Shown here: piece after piece, positions 38,646 to 48,885 of the stretch | Layout of the letters: each line of letters starts with the position of its first letter | Position numbering within the stretch: the stretch's first letter is position 1 | Assembly (NCBI RefSeq): GCF_964204865.1 | Contig: NC_135263.1 | Span: 10,957,426 to 11,021,425, forward strand | Length of the DNA: 64,000 nucleotides | DNA from: Styela clava | Lineage: Eukaryota > Chordata > Ascidiacea > Stolidobranchia > Styelidae | Direction of reading: 5' to 3' | Notes under the pieces: model-generated | What the model was told of the DNA's origin: nothing | The model's input: the letters and a program-made list of their open reading frames with translations, nothing else | Databases searched by the model: none | Translations under genes and position numbers: made by a program

Positions 38646-41009
38646 ATGCCTAGACAAAAAAAATCTGAGAAAAATAAAAAGAGAGGTGAAACGATTCAAG
38701 ATATACAGCAAGATCATGAACAATTCCTGCTCGCTTTTGAGAAACCAACTCAAATTTATCGCTTTTTGAGAGCAAGACAAATCTTGGCCCCAAGTTTTAT
38801 GCATCGAAATCTTTTGTATATGAATGAAAGATGTTCACGAACAAACGCACGAAGAAATAAATTTGCTGTCAAAGATTTGCTATCGGTAGCATTGAAGAGA
38901 GAATCGGCTTATGAACAAATAAATGGTGAAAGGAATGAAGATTTGCATATTTCTGTTGTTGGCCTTTCACTTGATCCAGCAAAACATGGTTTTCGTTTTG
39001 TGCAACATAACAAAAAATTAAAAAGAGTTGATGTTGAAGTAGTATTGAGTCGTACAATATTGAATAAGCGGAAAGACATGGATTTTTCGGCAAAAGAAAC
39101 ATCTTATGGTGTTATTGAAATACCTGTCAATCCGAGGTTGAATTCTGAAGGGATAAAAGCAGACGAATCAAGTATCATTGAAATCCCTGCTTCTGATTTT
39201 TCTAGGCGAAATGTTTTGGAAGGATCAATAAAGTCTTATTCACTGATTTTTAGAATTCGTGAGGCATCATCCGATTCTGATGAGTCAGATGATAGCGAAA
39301 GTGAAGATTCTGCAGATGGAAGTGACAATGAGCAGGAGGATGAAACATCCAAGGCTAAAAAGAAGAAAATCAATGATTCAGATGAAGAAGAGGATGAAGA
39401 TGACCCTGCTGGAATATCTCTGAAGAATCTCACTTCTGGACCCAGAAAAAGAAAAACCAGAAATGTTGGCTTAAAAAAAGATGGAAAAAAGAAGGATAAA
39501 ACACGTGAATGTAATACGAGGTCTAAAGACATAAAAGCAGAAACGAACAAGACTGAAGTGAAACGAAAAGTTCATTACTTCCGTAATGCTAAACCTCCTA
39601 TTTTGAAGAAATATGCAAATATTTCCAAAGATATTTTATTTGAAACTGAACTTCTCGCATTTAACAGTGACTTGGAGTGTCAGGCTCATGAAGGGGGTTA
39701 TGAACTTATTTTAAATAAGAAAGACATACAAAAACATGATGAATACAGACGAAAGGCGGTTTGGGAATCTTTTGATGGTGGAAAAGAAGTAAAAGTATAC
39801 GGATCATTCAGTTCTCCAACTCTGATGTTGAATCTCAAATGGTCAGCTTGTCTGAATCCTGGTCCGCTTGCATCCAACAATTCAAATGAACAGGAACAGG
39901 AGGTTGAATTGGGTGGTAGGAGGAGAAGAGGAGTGGCTTTGACAAATGGTGACAAAGAAATCAGCACCCTGGCTGTTGATAAAGTAGAATACAGAAAAAG
40001 TAAGTCAGATCAGATAATTCAATCTTCCAATGGTTTTTCCAATGGATTGGAAAATTCTGCTTCAATTAAACGAGTATTCTATCAATTCATGTACAATAAT
40101 AACACACGCCAGCAGACGGAATCAAGAGATGACTTCTATTGCCCTTGGTGCCAATTGAATTGCATGGCACTGTATGGCCTTATGAAGCATCTAAAACTTT
40201 GCCATCCGAGATTTTTATTCAGATATTCACAACAAAATAGAGGTACCAACATAATTGTCACTATCAATGAGTGTTATGATGGGTCTTATGCCGGAAATCC
40301 TCAAACCATATTTTGTCAACCTGGAATGGCTTTCAGCCGCCGCGGACCAGTACGCCGTATACCAGTTACAGATATACTTGTGTATAAACCAGAGAGAAAA
40401 CCAATTGATCTCTCCTGTGGCTTAGCGGAATTGTTAGAAAGAGAAGATGTTGAAGCATTAGAGCCTTCGCAGTTGTCTACCGGACACAGACGTTTGTATT
40501 TCCACAGTTTAACTTCATTACCTGTAAGACCCTGTGAATTTGATATTGATTCCGAAGAAGAGGCTTCTGAGCCTGATTGGCTTTTTGGCCACACCAAACG
40601 AATGATAGATGAGTTCACTGATGTGAATGAAGGTGAAAAAGCATTGATGAAAATATGGAATCTTCACGTCATGAGAATCAGTTGTGAAATACTTTCCGAT
40701 ATTCAAATAGAAGAAGAATGCAAAAGATTCATTGACAAAAACATCACAATCTTGTCAAGGCATTCACTCCGTCGCAATTTACTGCTACATTTTCTCTGCT
40801 TGGTGGATTTTGGAGTTTTCAAGACTTCAAGTGTATTGGCATTGATGGATTACTATGAAGAGGTAGAAGATAATTTCAGGAAATCCAGTGCAAATCAAGA
40901 AAATCAGAATCATGCGAAAGAACTCTTGTCGCCGGATTTTCCTGAGCCGGATTTATTGCCTCGTCTAAAACAGCTGAAAGAAATTGTTTCACAATCTAAT
41001 ACTTTGTGA
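38646..41009 (+). CDS. SUZ12: Polycomb PRC2 subunit SUZ12, intronless
   Basis: 787 residues in a single exon (human 739). SUZ12 is the nuclear PRC2 scaffold that with EED and EZH2 supports H3K27 methylation. N-terminal block: QDHEQFLLAFEKPTQIYRFL then APSFMHRNLLYM. Around 200-270 is an acidic Ser/Asp/Glu run followed by Lys-rich sequence, longer than in human. FYQFMYNNNTRQQTESRDD (about 478-496) leads into a C2H2 finger at about 497-522 (CPWC...HLKLCH), then INECYDGSYAGNP and the VEFS box from about 585 (RLYFHSLTSLPVRP, EFTDVNEGEKALMKIWNLHV, RRNLLLHFLCLVDF). All domains are present and uninterrupted. Vertebrate SUZ12 has many introns, so a retrocopy origin or complete intron loss is implied; only this copy is in view. 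Confidence 0.96.
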   Translation: MPRQKKSEKNKKRGETIQDIQQDHEQFLLAFEKPTQIYRFLRARQILAPSFMHRNLLYMNERCSRTNARRNKFAVKDLLSVALKRESAYEQINGERNEDLHISVVGLSLDPAKHGFRFVQHNKKLKRVDVEVVLSRTILNKRKDMDFSAKETSYGVIEIPVNPRLNSEGIKADESSIIEIPASDFSRRNVLEGSIKSYSLIFRIREASSDSDESDDSESEDSADGSDNEQEDETSKAKKKKINDSDEEEDEDDPAGISLKNLTSGPRKRKTRNVGLKKDGKKKDKTRECNTRSKDIKAETNKTEVKRKVHYFRNAKPPILKKYANISKDILFETELLAFNSDLECQAHEGGYELILNKKDIQKHDEYRRKAVWESFDGGKEVKVYGSFSSPTLMLNLKWSACLNPGPLASNNSNEQEQEVELGGRRRRGVALTNGDKEISTLAVDKVEYRKSKSDQIIQSSNGFSNGLENSASIKRVFYQFMYNNNTRQQTESRDDFYCPWCQLNCMALYGLMKHLKLCHPRFLFRYSQQNRGTNIIVTINECYDGSYAGNPQTIFCQPGMAFSRRGPVRRIPVTDILVYKPERKPIDLSCGLAELLEREDVEALEPSQLSTGHRRLYFHSLTSLPVRPCEFDIDSEEEASEPDWLFGHTKRMIDEFTDVNEGEKALMKIWNLHVMRISCEILSDIQIEEECKRFIDKNITILSRHSLRRNLLLHFLCLVDFGVFKTSSVLALMDYYEEVEDNFRKSSANQENQNHAKELLSPDFPEPDLLPRLKQLKEIVSQSNTL

Positions 41010-42345
41010 ATTATTACAACAGCACACATTAGAACTTTTTTACTTTTTATGCCTCTAAAAATATGTCATGTGATTGATTAAAACGTAATTTTTTAGATCA
41101 TGTAATGTTTAATTATTGCCTTGTATTCCCACATCCCCAGTTTGAATCTTTAGAAACTGGTCAAATGACCTTCCTATTTTCACTGCCTATGTTTTGTATT
41201 CGAGAGTAGAATTGTTTTGGTGTTTGTTTGCCAATGTTATTTTATACAAAAGTCTCGTCAATGCAGATCGAGAAATTATTGTGGAAATACCAATGATGAA
41301 TTATGCTTCTCCAAGTACACTGGTTTGTTTTACCTAGTTGATAATCTGATGCTTTACAATGAGCGTCTACATGTCTTGTCATATGTAGATCTTTAAATTG
41401 AAACTTGAACAACTACTTGCTGCTGTAATTTGGTTCCAACATTAATGCAGTATATTTGTGTCATAAGAATTTTTTTGATAATAATCTGTTTTTGGTTGTT
41501 AATTTCTAATATTTATATTCGGGAATTGGGGATTTTTACAAATCATTTGCTTAAACTTGTTTAATTGGCAATTTTTGTGCCTTGAGAAATCAACTAAACC
41601 AATGCAGCCACGTACATTTAAATATACCTCAGATTTGGTGAGCAAAGGATTGTAATAAATGTTGCAACATAACAGTATCCATTATTATTTTCATCTGTTT
41701 TAGTGTGTAGGCACGGTTGAAATCAAGAATCGTTGTCGTTTGTGACAATATTCCAGAATATATCAAAATAAATGGTACATTGCAGCGCTTCCGAGCTGCT
41801 TGTCCGCGGACTAGTTTTTGTCGGTTCGCGAGAAATATTTCCGGGTCGGGACAAAACTGTGGTAAATGTGAATACATATATATCTATTTTTGAATCCCCG
41901 ATTCAAAATGTTAAAAAGCTTATTGCGAAATCGTAAACAAACTAATTCATTTGTTTGTTAATGGCCTAATTGGCGATGTCAGCATGCCATTCACAACTGT
42001 AGTATGAAGTACAATACAACAGAAGTCGTCCAATAATTTGGAATCCTATTTCTGTTTTTTTTTTCTTTTATAGAGAAACGCTTCCCGATTGTGCGTGTCT
42101 TTTTTTTCATTTTTTTTTATTGGATTTTAATAAAATAAAACAATATTGTGATAAACAATATTAAACGATACCAACAAATGCATCCTAGGTGCTATTTGTT
42201 GCGGAGATATAGCGTCACCTGCCGAATCATAGAAATAAATCGTTATCAATTTCTGCCTCGGCCTTGTAGCTGCGAAAGAGAAACGAAATTGAAAACAATG
42301 AAATATTTTATTTTCATTTTCTTCCCAATATGATATAGAGTGTGG
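41010..42345. other. Intergenic after SUZ12
   Basis: SUZ12 3' UTR and AT-rich sequence with homopolymer T runs near 42050-42120. No gene or element recognised. Confidence 0.4.
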
Positions 42346-42569
42346 CAGTGGCGGCGCGTCAATATGGCCAACCGGGGCAACGGTTTTAAAGACACTTTTT
42401 TATCGTTAAAAATTGTCGCTTTTGCCGATTGGTTGGTACCGATGGAATGGTTTTTATACTCATAAAATGATGGGAGAACTTACAGCGTTCATCCTGTCCC
42501 CGTAGATGGGGGTGACTTGGTCCCGCAGTAGCTTGCCCCGGTTGTCAAAATGACCACGCGCCGCCACTG
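42346..42569. mobile_element. hAT-type MITE, 224 bp
   Basis: Ends CAGTGGCGGCGCGT / ACGCGCCGCCACTG are inverted repeats that continue into AACCGGGGCAA. The 8-bp direct repeat GAGTGTGG flanks it at 42338-42345 and 42570-42577. It has no coding capacity. Confidence 0.92.
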
Positions 42570-43152
42570 GAGTGTGGAGTAAAGAATAGTCATATAGAAT
42601 GATTAGCTGTATGCTTTTGGGCCTGGTGTGGCCTATTCAGCAAGATTTTTAGTGCAGGGTGTTCACTGTTCATAGAGTCCCTTTACAATTTCAATTATGT
42701 TATGAAGCCAGTTCTCAATATATCTTGATCAGGTTTGTTGTTTTTAATCAGTAATTGTTTAGATATTTTTACTCCATTTGATACAATTGTGTGGGCCAAA
42801 ACGATACGGATACATGGTATCGACATATTCCCTTGCAACAAAATTTTAAAGAATTTATGTATACCCTATAATTTGGGAAGTGCTTTGCAAATCCCAGAGT
42901 ATCACTACAGGCAGGTTTCAAGTTCACACGTTCTATCTTTTTGTTACTTGTTTTACGGTGGAATATAATTTATTTGAGTTTTCTATCTCATTTTCAAGTC
43001 AGTGAAACTAACTCAGATATGACGATAGGCTATGGACGGCAGAAACTTTTCGGTCCTTTTTAAAATAGTTGGAAATTTTGGCCATTCGAGTTCTTCCATC
43101 ATTTCCATTTTTCTAACCTTGAGTTTCAACAGTAGGGTGGAAATACACTATA

Positions 43153-43415
43153 CAGGGTCGTAGCCAGAAATTTTTCAAAGGGAGGGGGAGGGGGGTTCTG
43201 AAATTTTTATTTTCCAAGTTAGATCGAAACAGCTGGAAGGTCCGATCGAACGCTGGAATACGCGTGTTTTTATTTAGTCTTGGGGCGCTATAAGGCATTT
43301 TAAGCTACGGAAAATTGCTATCTATGATACAGAAAAATGATTTTATTTTTTTTAAATCTCAAAAGGGGGGGGGGGGGGGTTCTACCCGCAAAACCACCCC
43401 CTGGCTACGCTACTG
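43153..43415. mobile_element. hAT-type MITE, 263 bp, with poly-G tract
   Basis: Inverted ends CAGGGTCGTAGCCAG and CTGGCTACGCTACTG. Flanks are ACACTATA (43145-43152) and ACACTATG (43416-43423), a 7/8 match for an 8-bp target duplication. Purine-rich inside, with 15 G at 43365-43379. Confidence 0.8.
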
Positions 43416-43639
43416 ACACTATGTGCTCTTGCACCCGAATAGGCGATAATTATCCAGCAGAAAACCGCGAGGAAGTTAATAATAAATACGACTATCAAAT
43501 CCAATCAGTGCCTTCAGGAAACAAGCGTCTACAGCCGAAAGAAAATATACATAATATATATAGCCAAATCATATGCATATACAGTCAATTGAATAAAATT
43601 ATGAAGTCAATTCAGATTCATATATCCTGTTAATTCGTT

Positions 43640-44110
43640 ATATATATACAGTGAATCAAGTATGCATATAAGTTCAACTTAGAGTACATATACAGCCAGT
43701 AGTCAAATATGCATATACAGCCAACCAGATATGCATATACATACAGTAGTCAAATATGCATATACAACTATTCGAAAATGCGTATACAGCCATTAGTCAA
43801 ATGTGCTTATACAGCCAGCCAAATATGGCTATACGGCCAGTCAAATAGGCATATACGACCAGTCAAATATGCATATAAAACCAGCCAAATGGGCATATAA
43901 GCTAGTAGTCAAATATACATATACAGCCAGTAGTCTAATACGCATATATATACAGCCAAAATAGGCATTTACAGCCAGTCAAATATTCTTATAGGCTACA
44001 TCCAGCCAAATGTGCATATGCAACCAGTCAAATATGTATGCACAATAAACTTTACATGCATACACAGCCGTCGCAATATGTATACACAACCAACTATAAT
44101 GCACACAGAG
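43640..44110. repeat. Minisatellite, about 22-25 bp unit
   Basis: About twenty degenerate copies of a unit containing GTCAAATATGCATATACAGC, alternating GTCAAAT and GCCAAAT and sometimes AGTAGTCAAAT. Open frames here simply read the repeat. No spacer and repeat alternation, so it is not a CRISPR array. Confidence 0.85.
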
Positions 44111-44242
44111 ACAATTTGGGATGTGACGTTCCTCATTACAATATATTTAAACGAGTAAAGAACGTGATACTTTGTTTCTTAAACTCTAATTATATATACT
44201 CACTGTAAAAATCTGCCTAATCCTGGTGGTGGAGGTCGCAAC

Positions 44243-44590
44243 TAGGGCTGGGCATTTCGAATCGAATAGTAAATTATTCGAATCGGTTTAGAGCAAATTT
44301 TCGAAACGCCGCCATCTTGTTTTACTTTTTCCGCCAATGGTCGAGGTAAATTTCTCAATTTTTTTTCATTGAAGCCATATTTTTTTAACACATTTCTGAC
44401 TTATTGAGGTATTGATGGAAACGTGTTTTTTTTATTGTCATTGATGTATTCTATGTTTTCAGTAAATTATGTGTCTGGAGGGCCTAAAATACTTATACTT
44501 ATAATTTACTTATAACTTACTTATAATTAAAATACTTAATTATTCGATTCGATTCTGAAATCATCAGGTATTCGAAAATGCCCAGCTCTA
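44243..44590. mobile_element. hAT-type MITE, 348 bp
   Basis: Inverted ends TAGGGCTGGGCATTTCGAA and TTCGAAAATGCCCAGCTCTA. The exact 8-bp direct repeat GTCGCAAC is at 44235-44242 and 44591-44598. No coding sequence. Confidence 0.92.
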
Positions 44591-45039
44591 GTCGCAACCA
44601 AGCTATTGTCCCTGCAAAAAGCATCATCGCGACCATCAAATATATCACCAATATTTCATGTCTGCCATTTTATCCTTCTAGAATACAAAAGTTTAAAATC
44701 ACCTAGAAGTCCAAACCGAGTGTCTTGCTCGATAGGCTACTAATAAAATAACAATTTTGTATGAGATTCATTCGAATTCATTCCTCCAACATTCTTGCAT
44801 TATATTTTATCCAAGGCAAAGGATAAAACTCAGATTAAAATTAATGTGGTTTTGAGTTCAGTTCTTAATGTTTTCAACAGCCGTCGTTGATGTGAACGCA
44901 CAGGCATACCGTAAATATATACTGGGCATACTAGAAATATAAAACTTCGATATCCGGTGACCCATGACCCACAAATGAAACTGTAATTATCAATAATTCG
45001 AGCAATTTGTAATAGATTTGTGGCCCACCTGGAAGTGTT

Positions 45040-45156
45040 GCTGTGGCCCATAGCCGTTTTAGTAGGGACATAGCGGACATCGCCATTTTAGTAGGGACCG
45101 GTATGTTAGTCGTTGGTAGGGACATATCGGGATCGCGATTTAAAAAAAGGGACATA
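45040..45156. repeat. Minisatellite with TAGGGACATAGC unit, left part
   Basis: Degenerate copies of TAGTAGGGACATAGC...GCCATTT. The array is interrupted at 45157 by a MITE and continues at 45521. Confidence 0.75.
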
Positions 45157-45518
45157 CCGTGTTTCCCCGAAAATAAGACCTACCCTGAAAATAAGACCTA
45201 GCCTGAATTTTTAAAATGATTTTAATATAATCCCTCCCGTAATTAAAATAAGACCTAGTCAATAACCCATAATATTTTTTTGACCCAGTCGATAGAAGAA
45301 ATCTCTTCTGCATGTTTTAAATAATTAATCTATGTTTTGCAGTTATTTTGAATATAAATGTGTTTTATATTTAGTATTTTGAAAATCTCGTATTTCTCAA
45401 CTTTGTAATTTTGTTTCTGGTAAATGAAAATATAAGACATCCCCAAAAAATAAGCCCTAATGTTATTTTTCGGAGGAAAATTGAAGTAAGACCCAGTCTT
45501 ATTTTCGGGGAAACACGG
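45157..45518. mobile_element. Tc1/mariner-like MITE, 362 bp, inside minisatellite
   Basis: Terminal inverted repeats GTGTTTCCCCGAAAATAAG and CTTATTTTCGGGGAAACAC, flanked by TA at 45155-45156 and 45519-45520. AATAAGACCTA repeats inside both ends. The TA duplication fits Tc1/mariner, but no transposase is present. Confidence 0.85.
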
Positions 45519-45520
45519 TA

Positions 45521-45770
45521 GCCATATTACTAGGGACTATCCATTTCAGTAGAGACATAGCCATTTTAGTAGGGCCATAACCATTTTAGTAGGAATATAG
45601 CGGACATCGCTATTTTTGATAGGACATAGCCATTTTAGTAGTGACATGGCGGACATAGCCATTTTAGTAGGGGCATAGTGAACATCGCCATTTAGGTAGG
45701 GACATAGCCATTTAAGTAGGGACATAGCGGACAATGCCGGACATAGTCATTTTGGTAGGGATCATATAGC
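45521..45770. repeat. Minisatellite with TAGGGACATAGC unit, right part
   Basis: Continues the array of 45040-45156: repeated CATAGCCATTTTAGTAGGG with longer forms that insert GCGGACATCGCC. Ends about 110 bp before LYRM9. Confidence 0.8.
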
Positions 45771-45887
45771 CATTTCATAAAACTACCCGTCAATTTTAAT
45801 TTACTTGTATGATCGCGCCTAGTGGTCGTTAGTGCGTGAGGCCAATCGGGCCTCGGAGGGAGTCGGTCAAGTATATTTCCAACAACA

Positions 45888-46100
45888 ATGACTTCGCATG
45901 TTAAGACGGGACGAAGTTTGTACAAGTACTTGATCAAATGCTGTAATGAACTGCCCCGTGCACCAAAAAATCATTATAAACATTTCATACGACAAGAATT
46001 CAAAAGCTACAAGGACGAGGGAGATCCACAGAGAGTGCAGCAGATTATAAACCGAGCAGTAGAAGATGCTAAGTGGATTGTCAACAAATACAAAAAGTGA
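45888..46100 (+). CDS. LYRM9: LYR-motif protein LYRM9
   Basis: 70 residues, single exon. Aligns end to end with the LYRM9 family: SLYKYLIKCCNELP, HYKHFIRQEFKSYKDE, RVQQIINRAVEDAKWI and NKYKK at the C terminus. LYR proteins are small helical mitochondrial proteins that bind acyl-ACP and support Fe-S delivery or complex assembly; the particular client of LYRM9 is not known to me. The Leu-Tyr-Arg tripeptide here reads Leu-Tyr-Lys. Start chosen as the first ATG giving family length. Confidence 0.9.
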   Translation: MTSHVKTGRSLYKYLIKCCNELPRAPKNHYKHFIRQEFKSYKDEGDPQRVQQIINRAVEDAKWIVNKYKK

Positions 46101-46713
46101 CTGAAATATCTTGCCAAGGAATGTGAGATAGTTTTTACATGTCTTTCAATTACCTTGTAAATAAATGAGTGCTATTAGGAAAAAATGGTAAAATAAAAAG
46201 CACTGTACCGTGCTAAAGCAATACTGAAGTATGGATTATTAAGACACTCATATCATATCATATAGACACTCATAGGTATCATTTCTTGTTTAGGCCCAAA
46301 TTCTGGGCTCATATAAAAGCTATCGTTTTCCGCTGAAATAAATTGTATCGTAAGTTTTAAGTCTAATTGCCAATTACTTTTCATGAAGTTTGATTGTTTT
46401 TTATGTGAAACTATCTAAAAGTGAACTTTTTATTTTTGAAATTCAACAATTTGATCAAATCTATGAATTACATGTTATGTCATAGGGCTGGTGGAGTAAA
46501 GATTCACTGTGCTGCTGTGTGTAACAATTGCATATCGTTTTATTAATTTCTGTTTAGAAAGGTTAACTGTATTTCTTAGCAAGTTTGGCTTGATCAGCAT
46601 TTATAATGCTTGGATCTGTAGATCATGAGTGAGGGGAAATGCTTATTTCTTTTTAACAACATGTTTTCTAACAGATTTTGTTCTGATGACAGTGGTGCAT
46701 TCTAAATAGTGTT
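46101..46713. other. Intergenic, LYRM9 to TBC-like gene
   Basis: About 610 bp of AT-rich sequence with an AATAAA after LYRM9 near 46161, plausibly its poly(A) signal. Nothing else seen. Confidence 0.5.
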
Positions 46714-48333
46714 TTGTGTGTACATATGGCAAACTATCTTAATGATGATTGGCTTGATGCATGCATTAAAGAACTAGATCTTCCAGGAAGTCCATGGTAT
46801 GAAGTGAAAGAATGTATCTCAAAGTATTTGATAGAGAGAATACGTCAAGAAGGACTCACAGATGATGAATTTGCAAAGTTCAGATATTTTTTAGGAACTG
46901 ATTTTACTTCTACTCACAAACTAAAAAGAACTGAAGCGGCAGTGAACAAAACTATAAAAAGACCCAACATTCGAGATGAAAAACTAGAACACTTGTTGAA
47001 GGACTTGACTGTGAAAGCAGCGGGTGATGCAAAATGTACCTTAAAAAATGATATCAGTTCATCTCCCGAATGTTTTCAGGATATGGTCTCCCTCGTTAGA
47101 AAAATATTTGAGTCAAGTTTAGAATCTAAATTGCAAGTTGCCAGAATGTCACAATTAACACAGTTTGGATCTAACACAAGTGTAATTGCATTGAATACAC
47201 TCGTCAGCAAAGATATTGAGATTCTTGGTGAAGCTGTAATGAAAATTCTACAAAAAGAGCCGAGTAGATTAACCAATATCTCACAGCGATTATTGGGCCG
47301 ACTTTTGCCTGTAACTTTACGAAGGTTAATTTATAGACTGGTCCTAATAAAAACGCAAAAATTATCAGGTTATCCAGGATCAAATGTTGGAATTGGGGTA
47401 CTTGCACAGGACAATGAGATAACACAACAGGGTTTGCGTGAAGCTTTTGCTAAAGGTATGAAAGTAGGCATGCGAGAACTCGGTTCCAAGGATCCAACGA
47501 AGTCGCCACTTCAACATTTGATACAAATGGCTGTGATTGAAGTATATGAAACGATCTCTGGATTGCGTCCTCACTCGAAAAACATGGAAATTCAAAGGGA
47601 ATGTGCGAACGTTCTTAATATTCTTTACACTTTCTCAAGAAAATTTCAACGCAGTTACATTCTTTGGGTATTTCCACTTCAGATAACAATAAGTCAAGAT
47701 CGTTATACTAAGGAACATCAATACGAACTTGCTATGTGGTTGAACTGTATTGTCAAATCATGCTTTCCCTCCAACATCAATTCAGTAAATGCTTTAGTTT
47801 TGAATATTTGGAAAAAAATTGTCGATGGCAACTTAGATTCATCACATCTTGGGATTAGTTTCATCAAGCATCTTATGAAAATTGGAATTAAGTACAAGAC
47901 TACAGATGTTAACTCAATCTTGCGAGTAGAATTGCCAGACAATAAAGGTACTGATTCAGATCTACATAGGATATTGTCATCTGCTTCACAAGGCAGTATC
48001 GGCTCGGAATATGAAGGAACTTTATTTGAAAATACTAATTTATGGTCGTTGTCGCACCCAGCGTTATGTCTGCGAAAATGGATAATGGATTTATTTGTTG
48101 GGGTGACAGATTTACCGGTTTTGATGTTTATTTGGGATCAGTTATTTTTGAGTAATTGGGAGTCGACCGCATTGGAAACGGCATGCTTGTCATTACTCCA
48201 TGTCATACAAGTTGACTTGGTTCGTACTTTAAATGTTGACACCTTATGTACTGATATGCTGGAGAAACCAGTCATGGTGAAGTTGTATGAAGTTCAGAGG
48301 TCTTGGAATGAACTTGCCTCGGTTCAAACCTAA
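46714..48333 (+). CDS. Single-exon TBC-like (RabGAP fold) protein, divergent
   Basis: 539 residues, or 535 if translation starts at MANYLND (46726), which looks likelier because the longer form adds only MCVH. I do not recognise a named orthologue. The last 90 residues, HPALCLRKWIMDLF then LPVLMFIWDQLFLSNWES, resemble the final helices of TBC domains, which stimulate Rab GTPases. The preceding 200 residues are helical, with LLPVTLRRLIYRLVL and VLNILYTFSRKFQ in plausible positions. The catalytic fingers (IxxDxxR and YxQ) are not seen, so GAP activity is doubtful. The N-terminal 200 residues have no identified domain. No introns; same strand as its neighbours. Confidence 0.7.
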   Translation: MCVHMANYLNDDWLDACIKELDLPGSPWYEVKECISKYLIERIRQEGLTDDEFAKFRYFLGTDFTSTHKLKRTEAAVNKTIKRPNIRDEKLEHLLKDLTVKAAGDAKCTLKNDISSSPECFQDMVSLVRKIFESSLESKLQVARMSQLTQFGSNTSVIALNTLVSKDIEILGEAVMKILQKEPSRLTNISQRLLGRLLPVTLRRLIYRLVLIKTQKLSGYPGSNVGIGVLAQDNEITQQGLREAFAKGMKVGMRELGSKDPTKSPLQHLIQMAVIEVYETISGLRPHSKNMEIQRECANVLNILYTFSRKFQRSYILWVFPLQITISQDRYTKEHQYELAMWLNCIVKSCFPSNINSVNALVLNIWKKIVDGNLDSSHLGISFIKHLMKIGIKYKTTDVNSILRVELPDNKGTDSDLHRILSSASQGSIGSEYEGTLFENTNLWSLSHPALCLRKWIMDLFVGVTDLPVLMFIWDQLFLSNWESTALETACLSLLHVIQVDLVRTLNVDTLCTDMLEKPVMVKLYEVQRSWNELASVQT

Positions 48334-48885
48334 AATTTATCATAAATACATAACGTCACTGCTTATAAATTATATTGATCACTTAGTTAGAGTATCAGTC
48401 TTAGTTTGATAAAAACTGACAAGTGAATTTTAATTACTTATAACTGATCTATCTATGAAGATGTTTATCATAAGGAATGAAGGCTTAAAAAGTTGCTTAC
48501 TGTGCATATGTTCCATGCAGATTTTAATTTTCATATGTATAATAGCAAAATGTAATTTGTTTGTATTATTATGAAAAACTCATTAAAATAGGAATTTCAA
48601 CCCCTATCAATCTTTCTTGCAGGGGTAGTGATGCATTTTTTACATAAGTATGCATAAGTTTATTTCGATATGACATCCCTTTTCTGTTTTTACTAAGTAG
48701 TAGCATCATACCACTGTTAAAATATAGTTTGCATTTGCACTGTGCTTTGTTATTACCGATTGATTTTATAGTAATATGCACTTTTTAATAATTTGATAAT
48801 TTTTTCTTAGATAAATTTCCATGCAACTGAGTTTGTTATGTATAATATTTTGTGACATTTTCTGAAAAATGTATAAAGAAAAGCA
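48334..48885. other. Intergenic, TBC-like gene to first B3GALT6-like gene
   Basis: About 550 bp, AT-rich; must hold one 3' UTR and the next promoter or 5' UTR. Nothing else identified. Confidence 0.5.

Noticed and set aside
39236-40706. Minus-strand frames opposite SUZ12, including a Ser-rich one
   Set aside because: Antisense of the acidic GAT/GAA-rich stretch of SUZ12; low complexity, no independent evidence.
43709-43900. Open frame in the minisatellite
   Set aside because: It only translates the 22-bp tandem repeat; any stop-free unit would give such a frame.
43640-44110. Possible CRISPR-like array
   Set aside because: Units abut directly and vary; there are no unique spacers, and the genome is animal.
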